Shown: piece after piece, positions 1-7,188 of the stretch
Position numbering within the stretch: the first letter of the stretch is position 1
Layout: each line of letters starts with the position of its first letter
NCBI GenBank assembly: GCA_005786775.1
Contig: SYDD01000003.1
Coordinates: 1-10,397 of the forward strand
Direction: 5' to 3'
DNA length: 10,397 nt
Source of the DNA: Opitutaceae bacterium
GTDB taxonomy: Bacteria; Verrucomicrobiota; Verrucomicrobiia; Opitutales; Opitutaceae
Made by a program: the position numbers and the translations under genes
The notes under the pieces: model-generated
The model's database searches: none
The model's input: the letters and a program-made list of their open reading frames with translations, nothing else
Told to the model about the DNA's origin: nothing

Positions 1-1454
1 TGTACAAGGCGGGCCCGCGCCTCGCGGCGGGGGCGGAGCGGATCGGTGGCCCGGGCGCGCCGGTACGCGAGCGCCAGCCACCACCCGGCCACCGCCAGCC
101 CCGGTGCCGCGAGCGACCAGCCGAGACTCCGGGCGGTGAAGGGAACCGTCGCCCGCGCCTCGCCCGGGAGCGGATCACGCGGGATGCCGGCCGGCGCCGC
201 GGCGGGCACTACCTCCTTCGCGGGCGGCGCGGGGACCGCCGGCGCGGCCGGATCAGTCGCCAGGTCCGGCGGGGTGACGTTGAAGCGGGGCGCGGTCGCC
301 CCCGCGATGGTCAACGTCGTCCGCGGCGCGGTGATCGTGCGGTACGCGCCGGTCTGCGGATCGAAGTAGCTGAAGCTGACCGGACCCAGCGCGTACTCGC
401 CCGCCTTCGACGGCACCAGCACCACGTCCTCCGTCAGCGTGGCGTCGAACAGTTTCCCTTCCGCGTTCATCCGCTTCGCCTTGGGCTGCACGACCTGGAA
501 GTCCTGCGACACGGTGCGCGCCGGCAACCCGCCGAGGTCCGGCCAGTTGCCGGTGCCCGTCAACTCGAGTGTCCAGGTGACCGGTTCGCCCACCGCCGCA
601 CGTTCCGGCACCACGCGGGACACGAGTTGAAACTGGCCCACTGCGCCCCCAAAGCCGGCCGGCGCCCCGGGCGGCAGGGACCGCACCTCGAGTACGGGCT
701 GGTCGGAGGACACGGAAACCTGCTCCATCCGCGGCTGCGAGATGATCCCGAAGCCGATCGTGCCCGTCTGGATGCTGATCAGGTGGCTGGCCGACTCCAG
801 CTTCACGCGGTTCTGCACCTTGGCGACGACGCGCGTCCGGAACGTCACGTTCACGCGGCGATCGCCGTTCGTCACCGCCTCCGTGACCTCCGGCTTGGAC
901 CAGTCCTCGGCCGCGAGCGGGGCCGGGTTCCAGTCGAACGTCGGGGAGATCTGCGGGTTGGTGCGCCGGGCGGCGGAGAGCTCGTAGGTGAGCCCAAACA
1001 CCTCGCCAGCCCAGACGCCCGGCTTGGCGGGCAGCAGCCGCGCGCGCGCCAGTGAGTCCAGCGGGGCGGCGGGGGCGGCGACGTTGAAGGCCGCGACCGG
1101 CAGGTCCCCCTTCGAGGTCCGCACTGTGAAGGCCGGGATCTGCAGGGGCGGGTTCTGGGGGCCGCGCACCACGTAGGAGAGGGCGATCGTCCGCGAGACC
1201 GAGAAGTTGACGATGTTGGTGCTCTCGGAGCGCCCGGCGGGCGCGAAGGTGACGCCCGGGATGCTGGGCAGGGCGGGCTGGCCCTCGGGCTCACAGTTCT
1301 CGAAGATCAGCAGCAGGGAGTTGCCGAGGCCGGAGTCGCCGGCCTCCCAGCGCACGGACTGCGCGGGCAGACCGATCGTGGCGGCGGCGAACGCGAGGAG
1401 CGTCCAGAGCAGCCGGCGGCCGTTTCCGGTCCGGGGGAGCGGGAGGAGTCTCAT
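1..1454 (-). CDS. batD: BatD family protein (C-terminus cut by window edge)
   Basis: I translated this frame by hand: it is open from an ATG at 1454 to the left edge, giving 484 residues with no stop. The N-terminus is a signal peptide: a basic stretch (RTGNGRR), then a hydrophobic core (LLWTLLAFAAATIG), with likely cleavage near LPAQS around residue 32. The exported part is beta-rich with BatD-like segments: PALPSIPGV, then a Ser/Thr-rich strand region, LQIPAFTV, and a second domain starting near V288 (VGEPVTWTLELTG). An Ala/Pro-rich linker precedes a membrane segment at about 443-465, followed by basic residues (YRRARA), so the missing C-terminus should be cytoplasmic. The ATG lies 4 bases after the batB stop, so the two genes are probably co-translated. 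BatD proteins accompany VWA proteins BatA and BatB in envelope-located Bat systems; their biochemical activity is not established. The assignment rests on architecture and operon position. Confidence 0.88.
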   Translation of the reverse strand, partial: MRLLPLPRTGNGRRLLWTLLAFAAATIGLPAQSVRWEAGDSGLGNSLLLIFENCEPEGQPALPSIPGVTFAPAGRSESTNIVNFSVSRTIALSYVVRGPQNPPLQIPAFTVRTSKGDLPVAAFNVAAPAAPLDSLARARLLPAKPGVWAGEVFGLTYELSAARRTNPQISPTFDWNPAPLAAEDWSKPEVTEAVTNGDRRVNVTFRTRVVAKVQNRVKLESASHLISIQTGTIGFGIISQPRMEQVSVSSDQPVLEVRSLPPGAPAGFGGAVGQFQLVSRVVPERAAVGEPVTWTLELTGTGNWPDLGGLPARTVSQDFQVVQPKAKRMNAEGKLFDATLTEDVVLVPSKAGEYALGPVSFSYFDPQTGAYRTITAPRTTLTIAGATAPRFNVTPPDLATDPAAPAVPAPPAKEVVPAAAPAGIPRDPLPGEARATVPFTARSLGWSLAAPGLAVAGWWLALAYRRARATDPLRPRREARARLV

Positions 1455-1458
1455 CGGT

Positions 1459-3372
1459 TCACCAGTCCTTGCCCGTTTTCCGGGCGGGTTTGCGTTCGCC
1501 TTCCATCAGTTGAAACAGCTGCGCCGGGGAGTCTTGCGCCCGGAGCTGGTCGAGCTTCTGCAGCGGCAGGGCGAGCGCGGGATTCGCGGCCTCGGGGGGC
1601 GGGCCCTCCTTGCGTTCCGGCTGGCCGCCGACCTTCTGGGTGGCCTCGGGCGGCGGCGATGGCGGCTCCCCACGGTTGAGGTCCCCGAGCGCCGGGTCCT
1701 GGTCCGGCGGTGCCTCCCCGGGCGGGGAATCCTTGCCCGGGGTGTTTTCCGGCTTCTGCGGCTGGTCCGGCGGCGGCTGCCCCTGCTCGCCCTCGGGCGG
1801 CGGCTGGTCCGGCGGCGGCTCGCCCGGGGATGACTTTTGCTGCGGCTGGGAGTCCTTCTTCTGGTTCTTATGCTGCTCCTGCTTCGGCGGGGGCTGGTCG
1901 GGTTTCTGCTCCGGCGGCGGTTCGGGCGGTGTTTCCAGCAACTCCTCAAGTTCCGTGCGCAGGCGGGCCCAGTCCGCGGCCCGGCCATCGAGTTTCTGTC
2001 CGAGGGAGACCGCCTCGAGCGCGTCCCGCACCGGGCCTTCGGGAACCTGCTGGCCGCCGCCCTTCAGCTGCGAGCCCCAGGTGACGGTTTCCCGGCCGAG
2101 CTCGGCCCAGTCGCGGGCGCGATGTTCCGGCGCGGCGGCGAGGCGGCCGACCATCCGGCCCAGGGTCGACGGCGGGGGCGGTTCGTTCGCGGGCGGCGGA
2201 GCGGGGGCGGGTGCAGTACCCGGTCCGGGGGCGGCCGCCGGGGGCGGGAGCGGATCCTCGCGCCGGGCGGCGGCCGGGGCGGGGGAAGGGACGGCGAGCA
2301 GGACGAGGAGCAGGGCGGTGGTCGCGGCCGCAGCGGGCCGGGCCTCCGGGCGGCGCAGGGGGAGGGCGCGGGGCTTGGGGCGCACGGGAAATTCGGTGAA
2401 GAAGCTGACCAGCAGGCACCACAGCGCAAGGGCCAGCGGCCACTGGAAACGCTCCACCTGGCGCACGGTCTTGCGTTCCGCGAAGCGGCCGCGTTGGCCG
2501 CGCTCCACGGTCTCCCGCAGCAGCGCCGAGAGGTCGAGCCACGCGCTCGCGTCCCGGTAGGTGCCGCCGGTGACCCGCGCCAGCTCCTGCAGGGTGGAGG
2601 TCTCGAGGCGGGACATCACGACCGCGCCGCGCTCGTCCTTCACCAGCCCGCCCGCGCCGTCCGGGATCATCCCGCCGGCCGCCGTCCCGATGCCGAGCGC
2701 GAGCACGCGGATCTCCTTCCGCGCGAGTTCGGCGGCGCGTTCCTTCCAGCGGTCGTCCGTCGCCTCGCCGTCGCTGAGGACCACGAGGAAGCGGTCGGCC
2801 GCGGCGGTGGTGCCGAAGGCCTGGAGCGAGGCGTCGAGCAGCGCCCCGTAGTTGCTCCCACCCTGCGGCAGGAAATCCGGGTTCAGCGCCGGCAGGAACT
2901 CCCGCAAAATCTCGTAATCCGCGCTGAGCGGGGCCTGCAGGAACGCCGTGCCCGCGAACACGACCAGGCCGACGCGCTCGCCCGCCAGTTTCTCGAGCAG
3001 GGACTGGATCAGCAGCTTGCTGCGCTCGAGCCGCGAGGGCTTCACGTCGGGCGTGAGCATCGAGCGGGATAAGTCGACGGCGAGGAGGATCTCGCGGGCC
3101 TGGTCGAAGACCGGTTCCTCGATCCGCCCCCATTGCGGCCGCGCGAGGGCGAGGACGGCGAGGGCCAGTCCGACGGCCAGCCACCAGCGCGGACGCCGGC
3201 CGGTCCGGGGGAGCGCGTCCGCCGGCGCGAGGCGCAGCCCGCCCGCGCCCGCTTCCGCCCGCAGGATGCGCGGGCGGTCCACCCCCGCGGCCGCGCGCGC
3301 GCGGCGGTCGAGCACCAGGAGGAGCACTGGGACGGCCAGCAGCCAGAGGAGCGCGGGGAGGGCGAAGGTCAC
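1459..3372 (-). CDS. batB: BatB VWA-domain membrane protein fused to a BatC-like proline-rich tail
   Basis: 637 residues from a GTG at 3372, about twice the usual BatB length. I chose GTG because a good ribosome-binding site (GGAGGT) lies 6 bases upstream and the start overlaps the batA stop as GTGA; an ATG at 3444 would add a non-hydrophobic stretch read inside batA. Order of parts: membrane segments at about 5-21 and 64-77 separated by an Arg-rich loop; VWA domain at about 93-290 with MIDAS residues D100, S102, S104, S173 (replacing the usual Thr) and D201; membrane segment 310-328; a second hydrophobic stretch 347-361 followed by APAAA; a helical region 403-480; a Pro/Gln/Lys-rich region 481-598; and a C-terminal segment ending in Lys-Asp-Trp. 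By the positive-inside rule, the VWA domain and the tail are both periplasmic. BatC proteins are normally separate, exported TPR proteins, so this looks like a BatB-BatC fusion with the TPR part reduced. Confidence 0.9.
   Translation of the reverse strand: MTFALPALLWLLAVPVLLLVLDRRARAAAGVDRPRILRAEAGAGGLRLAPADALPRTGRRPRWWLAVGLALAVLALARPQWGRIEEPVFDQAREILLAVDLSRSMLTPDVKPSRLERSKLLIQSLLEKLAGERVGLVVFAGTAFLQAPLSADYEILREFLPALNPDFLPQGGSNYGALLDASLQAFGTTAAADRFLVVLSDGEATDDRWKERAAELARKEIRVLALGIGTAAGGMIPDGAGGLVKDERGAVVMSRLETSTLQELARVTGGTYRDASAWLDLSALLRETVERGQRGRFAERKTVRQVERFQWPLALALWCLLVSFFTEFPVRPKPRALPLRRPEARPAAAATTALLLVLLAVPSPAPAAARREDPLPPPAAAPGPGTAPAPAPPPANEPPPPSTLGRMVGRLAAAPEHRARDWAELGRETVTWGSQLKGGGQQVPEGPVRDALEAVSLGQKLDGRAADWARLRTELEELLETPPEPPPEQKPDQPPPKQEQHKNQKKDSQPQQKSSPGEPPPDQPPPEGEQGQPPPDQPQKPENTPGKDSPPGEAPPDQDPALGDLNRGEPPSPPPEATQKVGGQPERKEGPPPEAANPALALPLQKLDQLRAQDSPAQLFQLMEGERKPARKTGKDW
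1579..1932 (-). repeat. Proline/glutamine-rich low-complexity segment in BatB tail with PPDQ repeats
   Basis: Codons 481-598 of batB encode an irregular repeat rich in Pro, Gln, Glu and Lys, with the core PDQ recurring four times (KPDQPPP, PPPDQPPP, PPPDQPQ, PPDQDP). At the DNA level a 21-base exact direct repeat occurs at 1758-1778 and 1800-1820, one copy every 42 bases (14 codons), so the reading frame is kept. The segment is predicted to be disordered and periplasmic, and probably acts as a spacer between the membrane-anchored VWA domain and the short conserved-looking C-terminus. Its length may vary between strains through slippage or recombination. Confidence 0.7.
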
Positions 3373-4388
3373 GCGGCCACCTCCCGGCGGAACAGCGGGC
3401 GCGCCGCCGCGGCACCCAACGCGAGCAGGCCGAGGCCCGGCCACGCGGCCCAGGCGAAGAGCTCCGTCGTCACGAGGTAGCTCTTGGCCTGGAATTCGAT
3501 CTTCTGCGCCCGGTCGATGGCGCGGAACGCCGCCTCGATGGTCCCCGTGTCGGCCGCGCGAAAGAACTTCCCGCCCGTCTGGTTCGCGATCTCCCGCAGC
3601 GTGCCCTCGTCGAGGTCCGAGAGCATCCGGCGGTAGGTGACCTTGCGGCCCTGGTCGTCGTAGATCGGCACGGGCACGTACCCCTCCTTGCCGGAGCCGA
3701 TGGTGTAGATCGGCACGCCGCGGGACTTGGCGATTTCCGCCGCCTGGAGCGGCTGCAGGGCCCCGCGGTTGTTGGCGCCGTCCGTCATCAGCACCACGAA
3801 GGCCCCGATGCGCCGGCCGGCCGCGTCCCGGCGGGCCTGCTCCAGCCGCGTAAGGGCGACGCCGAGGCCGTCCCCGATCGCGGTGCCGTCCTCAATCATC
3901 CCGATGCGGACCCGCGCCAGCTGCCGCGCGAGCCAGTCGTGGTCGAAGGTGAGCGGCGCCATCGTGTAGGCGCGGCCGGAGAACAGCACGATGCCGATCC
4001 GGTCGGTCGGCCGCCGCTCGATGAAGGCCTGGATCACCGGCTTGATCGCCTGCAGGCGGTTGATGCGCTCCCCGTCCTTCTCGAAGTCCTCCGCCCGCAT
4101 CGAGGTCGAGAGGTCGATGGCGAGGACGATGTCGTAGCCCTCGGAGCGGACCTCGCGCCGGTCCTCCACGCGCTGGGGCCGGGCGAGGGCGACGACCAGC
4201 AGGGCGAGGCCCGTGAAGACCAGCGCCGCGGGCCACCGCCCGGGGGCGGCGAGGGAAGGGCGGTGCCACGCCGCCGCGAAGGGGACGAGCAGCACCGGCA
4301 CGGACCGCCGGCCCCGCAGCCACACGACCACCGGCAGCGCGAGCAGCGCCAGCAGCCAGAGGGGATCCTGGAAGGTGAGGCGGCCCAT
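3369..4388 (-). CDS. batA: BatA VWA-domain membrane protein
   Basis: 339 residues, the usual BatA length. Two N-terminal membrane segments (about 10-24 and 54-69) flank a basic loop; a VWA domain spans about 84-290; a third membrane segment lies at about 309-330 near the end. The metal-ion-dependent adhesion site looks complete: D92, S94 and S96 (DLSTS), T169 (EDGTAIGDG) and D203 (MTDGANN). Topology by the positive-inside rule puts the VWA domain in the periplasm, where it should bind a divalent metal and mediate protein contacts. ARPQ just after the second membrane segment recurs in the downstream VWA protein, which supports a BatA-BatB pair. The ATG lies 4 bases after the DUF58 stop, and its stop overlaps the batB start by 4 bases. 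BatA-type proteins were linked to aerotolerance in Bacteroides; the role in this organism is unknown. Confidence 0.93.
   Translation of the reverse strand: MGRLTFQDPLWLLALLALPVVVWLRGRRSVPVLLVPFAAAWHRPSLAAPGRWPAALVFTGLALLVVALARPQRVEDRREVRSEGYDIVLAIDLSTSMRAEDFEKDGERINRLQAIKPVIQAFIERRPTDRIGIVLFSGRAYTMAPLTFDHDWLARQLARVRIGMIEDGTAIGDGLGVALTRLEQARRDAAGRRIGAFVVLMTDGANNRGALQPLQAAEIAKSRGVPIYTIGSGKEGYVPVPIYDDQGRKVTYRRMLSDLDEGTLREIANQTGGKFFRAADTGTIEAAFRAIDRAQKIEFQAKSYLVTTELFAWAAWPGLGLLALGAAAARPLFRREVAA
3379..3384 (-). promoter_or_regulatory. Shine-Dalgarno site for batB
   Basis: The minus strand reads GGAGGT here, 6 bases before the GTG at 3372-3370. It lies inside the last codons of batA and is the clearest ribosome-binding site in the window; the other operon starts have weak or no recognisable sites. 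It supports the GTG start and translational coupling across the GTGA overlap. Confidence 0.65.
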
Positions 4389-4392
4389 CGGG

Positions 4393-5325
4393 TCAACCGC
4401 GCCCCGGGTTCATCCGGGCGTGGAAGAAGCGCACCAGCGCGTCGAGCCGGTTCTCCCCGGTGCCGACCGCGAGGCGGGTCAGCGGGTCGGGGAACAGGGC
4501 CTGCCAGGCCCGCTCCCGGGCGGCCACCCACGCGGCGTGGGACGCCTGCTCCGCCGCGCTTCCGTCGATCGTGACCAGTCGCCCGGCCACGGCATCGTAG
4601 GCCGCGAACGGTTCCCCCGCCGGCAACTGCCGGTCCCACGGGTCGTCCACCCGAAACCCCATCGTCTGGTACCGCCGCTGCAGGACGCTCCAGCCCTCGG
4701 GGTGCGGATCTTCGCCGCCCGAACGCGCGACCGGCGGGAAGTCGCCCAGCCAGATTAGGATGCTGTGCTTCGGCGCCGCGCGGGCGAGGAAGCGCCACGG
4801 CGGCACGGGGGCGGGCGCGTCGGGCGCGGGGGCCGGGCGGGCCAGCAGCGAAGCCGCTAGTTGCAGAATCCGGCCGCGGCCGCGCACGGGTTCCCGCACG
4901 TCGTTGCCCCCCGGCGCTGCGTGCACGAAGCCCACCCGGTCCCGGTTCACCGCCCCGAGCAGCATCACCAGCCCGGCTAGCTCGAGCAGCGCCTCGCGCC
5001 GCGACTGCGCCCCGGAGCCGAAACCGAGCGACGGCGAATCCTCCAGCACCAGCAGCACCGTCACCTCCCGCTCTTCTACAAATTTCTTCCGGTAAGGCTC
5101 CCCGAGGCGCGCTGTCACGGTCCAGTCGATGTCGCGCACGTCGTCTCCGAATTCGTATTTCACCACCTGGTCGAATTCCATCCCCCTCCCCCGAAAGGCG
5201 GATCGGTACTCACCGCTGAGCATCGCCTCCACCGCGTGACGCACCCGCCACTCCAGCCGGCGCAAGGCCGCGAGCGGCGCGGCGGCGGCCGGCGCGGGCG
5301 GGACGGCGGGGACAGCGGTCGGCAT
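4393..5325 (-). CDS. DUF58 domain protein of the MoxR-Bat operon
   Basis: 310 residues from the ATG at 5325. A longer frame starting at 5427 overlaps the moxR 3' end by 92 bases and adds a low-complexity Arg/Pro stretch, so I reject that start. The DUF58 signature is clear at about residues 45-99: an RGRGMEFD stretch, then YEFGDDVRDIDWTVTAR, a basic KKFVEERE segment, then the strand VLLVLEDSPSL. No signal peptide or membrane segment is seen, so this is the soluble cytoplasmic form. DUF58 proteins are VWA-like partners of MoxR ATPases and sit next to them in most bat operons. One oddity: the first metal-site Asp of the DxSxS pattern is Glu here (E95, S97, S99). The C-terminal half has little recognisable sequence but includes a strand (HSILIWLGDF) fitting a VWA-like fold. 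It starts 10 bases after the moxR stop. Confidence 0.93.
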   Translation of the reverse strand: MPTAVPAVPPAPAAAAPLAALRRLEWRVRHAVEAMLSGEYRSAFRGRGMEFDQVVKYEFGDDVRDIDWTVTARLGEPYRKKFVEEREVTVLLVLEDSPSLGFGSGAQSRREALLELAGLVMLLGAVNRDRVGFVHAAPGGNDVREPVRGRGRILQLAASLLARPAPAPDAPAPVPPWRFLARAAPKHSILIWLGDFPPVARSGGEDPHPEGWSVLQRRYQTMGFRVDDPWDRQLPAGEPFAAYDAVAGRLVTIDGSAAEQASHAAWVAARERAWQALFPDPLTRLAVGTGENRLDALVRFFHARMNPGRG

Positions 5326-5335
5326 CGGCGGGCGC

Positions 5336-6298
5336 CTAGACGGCGGGTACCGCGGTGCGGGTGAGGACGTCCGCCACCAGCTTGTCCGCGGTGATTTCCT
5401 CGGCCTCGGCCTCGTAGGTGAGGCCAATTCGGTGCCGCAGGATGTCCGGCGCGAGCTCCTGAATCAGGCCGGGGGAAACGTGGTCTTCGCCGCGCAGCCA
5501 GGCGAGCGCCCGCCCCGCCTGGTACAGGGCGAGCGAGGCCCGGGGCGACGCCCCAAACGACAAGTGCCGCCGCGGCGCCGCCGCTTCCGCCAGCGCCCGC
5601 GTGCCGCGCACCAGCGCAAGGATATAGCCCTGCACGGCCGGCGAGAGATAGATCGCGTCGACCTCTGTCCGGAGCGCGAGCAGCTCCTCTGCGTTGGAGA
5701 CGGCGGTGAGCGCCGGCTGGCGGGTGACCTGGCCCCAGCGTTGCAGCATCGCCGCCTCCTCGGCGGCGCTCGGGTAATCGACGAGCAGCTTGAATAGGAA
5801 TCGGTCGGTTTGCGCCTCCGGCAGCGGGTAGGTGCCCTCCTGCTCCACCGGGTTTTGGGTCGCCATCACGAAGAATGGTCGGGGCAGCGCGTGAGTCTGG
5901 CCGCCCAAGGTCACCTGCCGCTCCTGCATCCCCTCGAGCAAGGCACTTTGCACCTTGGCCGGGGCCCGGTTGATTTCGTCCGCGAGAACTAAGTTGGCGA
6001 AGATCGGCCCGCGGTGGGCGGTGAACTCCCCCGTCTTCGGCTGGAAGATCATCGTGCCGACCACGTCGCTCGGCAGCAGGTCCGGGGTGAATTGGATCCG
6101 CTCAAACTGCACTCCGAGGGCAGAGCCGAGCGACTTCACCAGGAGCGTTTTCGCCAAACCAGGCATGCCCTCGAGCAGGACGTGGCCGTTGGCGAGTAGG
6201 GCCACCAGCAAGCGTTCAACGACGGCATCTTGGCCGACGACGGCCTTGCCGATTTCAGCGCGGAGTTTCTGGGACCAAGCGGGACCGGTGGGCGGCAT
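5336..6298 (-). CDS. moxR: MoxR-family AAA+ ATPase
   Basis: 320 residues, normal for the family. Nucleotide-binding motifs are all visible: Walker A GMPGLAKT (44-51), Walker B LVLADE (103-108) followed by INRAPAKVQSALLEGMQE, sensor 1 MATQNP (145-150), the EAQTDRF segment with the presumed arginine finger (161-167), and sensor 2 GASPRAS (249-255) in the C-terminal helical lid. MoxR ATPases are cytoplasmic, chaperone-like ring proteins thought to insert cofactors or remodel VWA-domain partners; the DUF58 and BatA/BatB partners are encoded directly downstream. An in-frame TAA lies just upstream (TAA CGC ATG), so the start cannot be further upstream, and the next Met falls inside Walker A. It is the first gene of the five-gene operon, after an 84-base gap. 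No good ribosome-binding site precedes it. Confidence 0.96.
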   Translation of the reverse strand: MPPTGPAWSQKLRAEIGKAVVGQDAVVERLLVALLANGHVLLEGMPGLAKTLLVKSLGSALGVQFERIQFTPDLLPSDVVGTMIFQPKTGEFTAHRGPIFANLVLADEINRAPAKVQSALLEGMQERQVTLGGQTHALPRPFFVMATQNPVEQEGTYPLPEAQTDRFLFKLLVDYPSAAEEAAMLQRWGQVTRQPALTAVSNAEELLALRTEVDAIYLSPAVQGYILALVRGTRALAEAAAPRRHLSFGASPRASLALYQAGRALAWLRGEDHVSPGLIQELAPDILRHRIGLTYEAEAEEITADKLVADVLTRTAVPAV

Positions 6299-6382
6299 GC
6301 GTTAAGGGCGGGAAGGTGAACGGGATCGCGCCCCTTTGGCAACCCGCCCGTCGCCGCCCCCTCCGCCCTGCCGCCCCCGGGC
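6299..6382. other. Intergenic gap before the moxR-bat operon
   Basis: This 84-base gap between the LuxR-type regulator and moxR is the only likely place for a separate bat promoter. It is very GC-rich. A 7-base inverted repeat (GGGCGGG at 6306-6312, CCCGCCC at 6343-6349, 30 bases apart) is present but could be chance in such DNA. I see no T-run terminator and no convincing -10/-35 pair, so read-through from the regulator gene is possible. Confidence 0.3.
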
Positions 6383-7126
6383 TCAGGCCGCCACCGGCTC
6401 GCCCGCTCGCTGCCGCGGCTGCCGCGGGCGGTAAGCCGCCGCGAAGAGCGCGAATCCCGGTCGCTCTACCCCATCAGGCGTAAACCGGACGTATCCCTTC
6501 TGGGCCGCCATCCGGATCAGCGCGCCGCGATGCTGCACCCCCAGCTTCCGGTGCAGATCCCGCCGCACCGAGGAGATGGTCGCCGGGCTCAACCGCAGCA
6601 ATTCCGCCGCCTCCTCGTCATCGCATCCCGCTCCGATCACACTCAGTACGAGCTGCTCGAAGTCCGTCAGCAACCGGAACAGCGCCATCGGCGCCGCTGA
6701 GATCTGTCGCAACTGTCCCTGCACCGAGGGACTCCAGCACCGCTGCCCCGCGAGCACCCTCTCGAGCGCCGGGCGAAAGGCCCCGGGCTCCTCCAGGGCC
6801 GCGTCGAATACCCCCTCCACCGCTAGGGTTCGGAGGGCCGAAAGGGTCCGGTAGGTGCAGCGCAACGCCACCACCAGTACCCTCCGGGCCCGCCGCGGCG
6901 CCCGGGTAACCTGGGCCAGCAAGTCGAGCGCGTCCCCTTCGGGTCCCTCCCCGAGGCTGCCCAGCAGCAGGTCTACGGGCGCCCGATCGAGGAGGGCCCG
7001 GGCTGCGGCGACGTGCGGCGCGACCGTAATGCGCGCCCCCGGCAGCACGGCCTCCACGTGGGTTCGGAGGGTGGCGGCGTACAGCTGGTCCGCCTTGACG
7101 ATCACGACGCTGGGGTGGGTTTCCAT
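6383..7126 (-). CDS. LuxR-type DNA-binding regulator with a non-canonical receiver domain
   Basis: 247 residues. The C-terminal part (about 153-213) is a LuxR/GerE-type helix-turn-helix: LTDFEQLVLSVIGAG, then DDEEAAELLRLSPATISSVRRDLHRKLGV, matching the NarL-family scaffold with the KLGV end of the recognition helix. The N-terminal part (about 6-130) has the alternating strand/helix pattern of a receiver (SVVIVKAD, VDLLLGSL, RVLVVAL, GVFDAAL), but the key residues are missing: the acidic pair reads KAD and the phospho-acceptor position is G56 (LLLGSLGEG). It is therefore likely an orphan-type or contact-controlled regulator, not a normal phosphorylated one. It lies between the signalling cassette and the bat operon in the same direction, making it a candidate regulator of either. 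A Pro/Arg/Gln-rich tail follows the DNA-binding domain. Confidence 0.87.
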   Translation of the reverse strand: METHPSVVIVKADQLYAATLRTHVEAVLPGARITVAPHVAAARALLDRAPVDLLLGSLGEGPEGDALDLLAQVTRAPRRARRVLVVALRCTYRTLSALRTLAVEGVFDAALEEPGAFRPALERVLAGQRCWSPSVQGQLRQISAAPMALFRLLTDFEQLVLSVIGAGCDDEEAAELLRLSPATISSVRRDLHRKLGVQHRGALIRMAAQKGYVRFTPDGVERPGFALFAAAYRPRQPRQRAGEPVAA

Positions 7127-7129
7127 GCG

Positions 7130-7188
7130 GGCACGGTGCCTGGGCCCCGCCTTTCCCGAAACGGGCCTGCCGTAACTTTTCCGTTACG
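7130..7188. promoter_or_regulatory. Cluster of three small inverted repeats before the LuxR-type gene
   Basis: Within and beside the 57-base gap upstream of the LuxR-type regulator are three dyads: GGCAC-G-GTGCC (7130-7140), ending 4 bases before its ATG; CCCG-AAA-CGGG (7155-7165); and CGTAAC-TTTTCC-GTTACG (7171-7188), a perfect 6-base repeat with a 6-base spacer that overlaps the TAA of the preceding gene. The last is AT-richer than its surroundings and looks like an operator half-site pair. None is followed by a T-run on the minus strand, so rho-independent termination is unlikely. Confidence 0.35.

Noticed and set aside
1837..3072. Long plus-strand frame (411 codons) opposite batB, and a second one at 1610-2560.
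   Set aside because: Antisense frames stay open by chance in GC-rich coding DNA. The sequences are Arg/Gly/Ala-rich, lack domains, and the minus-strand gene shows clear VWA motifs.
1946..3415. Another long minus-strand frame (489 codons) in a different phase across batA end and batB.
   Set aside because: Its product is low-complexity Arg/Pro/Ala and it overlaps the well-supported batB frame throughout.
5326..5427. Upstream ATG extension of the DUF58 gene into moxR.
   Set aside because: It would add 34 low-complexity residues and a 92-base overlap; the ATG at 5325 gives the expected operon spacing.
6314..6342. Possible promoter with TTGCCA and TCACCT 17 bases apart before moxR.
   Set aside because: The -10 element matches the consensus at only two of six positions, which is not enough in GC-rich DNA.
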